Assembly: GCF_003597395.2 (NCBI RefSeq)
Contig: NC_133769.1
Location: 176,363,867-176,427,866, forward strand
DNA from: Chelonoidis abingdonii
Lineage: Eukaryota > Chordata > Testudines > Testudinidae
Length of the DNA stretch: 64,000 bases
Direction: 5' to 3'
Shown: piece by piece, positions 61,432 to 64,000 of the stretch
How positions within the stretch are numbered: the stretch's first letter is position 1
Layout of the letters: each line of letters opens with the position of its first letter
The notes under the pieces: generated by a model
Database searches by the model: none
What the model was told of the DNA's origin: nothing
Seen by the model: only the letters and a program-made list of their open reading frames with translations
Made by a program: the position numbers and the translations under genes

Positions 61432-61924
61432 ATAAATTCATTGTGGTGGTTTATGATTGCTATAGGAACTACAATTTTGAATTTTCTGGCTTGTGTGCAT
61501 ATAAAATCTCAACCATAACAATAATACACAAACTTATTTAATTTGCTTCCATTTTTCTATAAACAATGTTGAAAGACAGGGAAATTAACCTCTATATGGA
61601 AACACATTTTCAAACATACTCCCATTTATTATGATGGGTAGCTAGTAAAATATAGGTGCATATATTTTAGTAAATGGCTATTATATATAAAATAATGCTC
61701 ACTCATCTAAAAAAACACATTCCATACATACATAAATTGATTAGTGATCTCATACTATACATTTGCTGTATTTTCATTCATTTATAATATCATTATTACT
61801 CAAGAAATTATATTCCAGTTTCTCCAAGCATATGTGCCACTTTCAGTTTAGCCAGTTCACCATGACTGGTAGTTCATCTACACACTGGTCATTCTGTAAG
61901 AAAAACAAAAGCTCACATTGTCGT
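61432..61924. other. Intronic sequence, nothing recognised
   Basis: Very AT-rich spacer before the LINE. Confidence 0.45.
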
Positions 61925-64000
61925 AGTCAGGAACTACAGACTCTAATGGACAGAGATAACACATCAAGACATGAAAGACCTACAGCATTAACTGCAAAAT
62001 AATTTGCTAGACAAAGCATCAACATAGTTGCCCTCAGTGAAACCAGACATGCAGGTGAAGGCTCCATAAAAGAACCAGGAGGTGGCTACACATTCTTTTG
62101 GAACGGGAAGCCAGCAGAGAGAGTCAGCATTTATGAAATTTATTTTTACTGTTAAAAAAAGCCTTCTGAAGTCACTGAAAGATTTAAATGAATGCCTAAG
62201 GAACCTACAACTTCCCACTAGAAATTTACACATAGCAACTCTTATCAGTGCTTATGCTGCAACCTCGAACAGTACTGAAGAAATTAAAGAACAGTTCTGT
62301 TTTGATGTCTTACATAATGAAATCCATATCCAATGAAGAAAACCCATATTTCTGGGAGACATTAATGTCAGAGTTGGAAAAGGCAGTGAGGCTTGGAGGG
62401 TGTAATAAAGAGCAGTACAATTGGTCTCCTACTCACAAGAGTGCTGATCACAAAAACAAGCTCATTATTAAATCTTCAGGCAAGGTGACAAATGTAAAGC
62501 TTCAAGTCTGCATCTGAGATCAGAGCACTGTCACCTGATTGATTGATATCTCCTTGCCATGGAACAATATAGAGACCTCAAGATCACCAGAACAATGCAA
62601 GGAGCAAACTGATGGTTTGACCACATGATGATGCCATTTTCAATTTCCATGTTGTTGCCCCTCAACAAAACAAAACTGAATGGATTAAACCAAAATTGAA
62701 CATAACAAAGTTGAGACACCCATTTCCTCAAGAAAAACAAAGGGAAAAATTAGATGAGAAAATAAATAGCATTACATTATATCATATTCACTTGAAAAGT
62801 GGAATATATTCAAATCAGCTATCCGTTAAGCCTCAGAAGAAACTCTAGGGGAAAAAAAAAACAAAGATGGAACCAGGACTGGTTTGATGATGAAATAAAA
62901 AAGATGTATTTGTGTCTTGGCAAAATGATAGAGAACCAATATAAGGACAAACTCAAGTGACCTGGAAGCCAAAGCTCAAAGATGGCTTCATGTTCTATAG
63001 CAGTGGTTTTCAAATTGGGGTATGCATACCCTGGTGGGTACAGAAGCTCTCATCAGGAGGTATGCAAGAAAAATCCTGAATGGCAGACATCCCATTTTAT
63101 TTAGTGAAACTTGACAATCTAATAATAAGGTCATAATATACCTATCTCAGATGGGTTATGTGGTGGATTACATTATTTGGAAAGGGGTATGCAGCCTAAA
63201 AAAGTTTGAAAACCACTATTCTGTGAGATAACTGCTGGGGAAAGAAAGAATAAATAAATTTTATGGCAATACTAACACACACAGTTGTTTCATGACTCCG
63301 GGAAGGTCCATTTATGGCCCATCAAAATCAGACCAGTTACAGTGAAGAGTTCTGGAGCTACCATAATTAAAGACAAGGGAGGCATCTCTGAAAGATGTGT
63401 GCAGCATTTTACTGAGCTATTCAACCATCTTTTCACTGTCAACCCAGAGGAACTAACCCAGCACCCCACACACGAAGAAATCATCCAGTTCTCTATCGTT
63501 GAGGAAATGCAAAAAGCTATCAAATGAAATTAGAGAGGTCACCAAAACAGCATACCAGCTGAAATGTTTTAACTTGCAGGTCCCCAAACTGTGAACTATC
63601 TATAACAAATTAACGATATCTGAGAAATCCTCAGGATTTCAAAGATGCAATCATAGTTACACTACACGAAAATAAAGGGGACAAATCATACTGTGACAAC
63701 TACCCAGTGTATCTCCCTGCTATCTATAGCTGGTAAAATCCTTGCTCAGATTTTGCTTAGTTGCCTTGTCAAAACAATATCAGAAAAGTTTCGACCAGAA
63801 ACCCCATTGTGGCTTTAGATAAGGCTGGCACATCACAGACATGGTGAACAAGAATCAGGAAAAATGCATTGAACAAAACATGGAACTGTGTGCTGTCTTC
63901 ATTGATCTTAAAAATCATTTTTATACTATGAGCAGAAATAACCTTGGCAGAATTCTATGGAAGTTTGGCTGCCCCACCCAGCTTATTAATATCATACCTC
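61925..64000 (+). mobile_element. Non-LTR retrotransposon (apurinic-endonuclease type), decayed, runs off the window
   Basis: Across frames it reads LQTLMDRDNTSRHERPTAL, IVALSETRHAGEGS and GGGYTFFWNGKP in the endonuclease start. A later stretch (62225-62400) matches the SAYA and GDFN-type segments only in broken form. Near the right edge it gives ISLLSIAGKILAQ and, in another frame, wording of the fingers and palm region (cattgatcttaaaaatcat, where IDLK-x-F is expected). The order endonuclease, linker, reverse transcriptase is preserved over 2 kb. It belongs to the group often annotated as craniofacial-development-protein-2-like. The clade is undecided. A hAT MITE interrupts it at 63001-63218. 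Confidence 0.72.
63001..63218. mobile_element. hAT MITE nested in the LINE
   Basis: The ends cagtggttttcaaa and tttgaaaaccacta are near-perfect inverted partners. Flanks ttctatag and ttctgtga agree at five of eight positions, as an aged 8-bp duplication would. No coding. Confidence 0.78.

Noticed and set aside
61034..61441. Overlapping GC-rich open frames on both strands
   Set aside because: They coincide with the MITE at 61178-61423 and are open in several frames at once, the mark of biased composition rather than coding.
1..64000. CRISPR arrays, bacterial operons, integrons or phage modules
   Set aside because: No regularly spaced repeats or dense reading frames. Splice sites, LINEs and SINEs show vertebrate nuclear DNA.
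19829..64000. The large third EPHA6 exon (rest of the ligand-binding domain)
   Set aside because: I looked for an open stretch with the expected HTYQVC and NNWLRT style motifs and found none, so it must lie outside the window or on unread sequence.

Overview
This window is vertebrate nuclear DNA. It is almost entirely the inside of one very large gene, packed with transposable elements at every stage of decay. The only host coding sequence I can support is one 65-nt exon (19764-19828, + strand) with consensus splice sites. It encodes the start of an Eph-receptor ligand-binding domain, and its residues, including GELGWKTYPLNG, fit EPHA6 best. Everything before it would then be the end of intron 1, and everything after it the start of a very long intron 2. 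The repeat mix (CR1 LINEs on both strands, solo LTRs, a DIRS-type retrotransposon, hAT, PIF/Harbinger and Tigger-like DNA transposons, and a fold-back family of Penelope type) suggests a non-avian sauropsid, most likely a turtle. The species is inferred from repeat content only.

Layout. At 0.9-1.6 kb lies a solo LTR. At 3.1-6.0 kb a decayed pyrimidine-rich tandem array is split by a 2-kb PIF/Harbinger element that carries a transposase remnant and a convergent Myb/SANT-like remnant. CR1 fragments lie at 7.4-8.4, 12.9-13.3, 16.6-17.3, 24.2-24.4, 35.0-36.5 and 36.9-37.6 kb. The EPHA6 exon is at 19.8 kb. A complete solo LTR with a perfect 5-bp duplication occupies 22.86-23.83 kb. A DIRS-like element runs from 24.7 to 29.7 kb, with capsid-like, reverse transcriptase, RNase H and tyrosine recombinase remnants between inverted ends. 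Then come an LTR-like block at 30.4-31.5 kb and an L1/Tx1-like LINE fragment at 32.4-33.3 kb. A full-length hAT transposon with a perfect 8-bp duplication covers 40.37-43.67 kb. A Tigger-like element at 47.36-48.79 kb holds two later insertions. A 366-codon transposase-like reading frame is at 50.9-52.0 kb on the minus strand. A second Tigger-like element at 58.0-59.27 kb is split by an LTR. A decayed LINE runs from 61.9 kb off the right edge.

There is no operon-like or pathway logic here. The elements interact by insertion: nested copies with recoverable target duplications give an order of events. The two items most worth a second look are the 366-codon reading frame, which is uninterrupted and has a plausible D/D/E triad, and the fold-back repeat family. 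The latter has three copies with 11-14-bp target duplications, and one copy contains a sequence resembling a minimal hammerhead ribozyme core.
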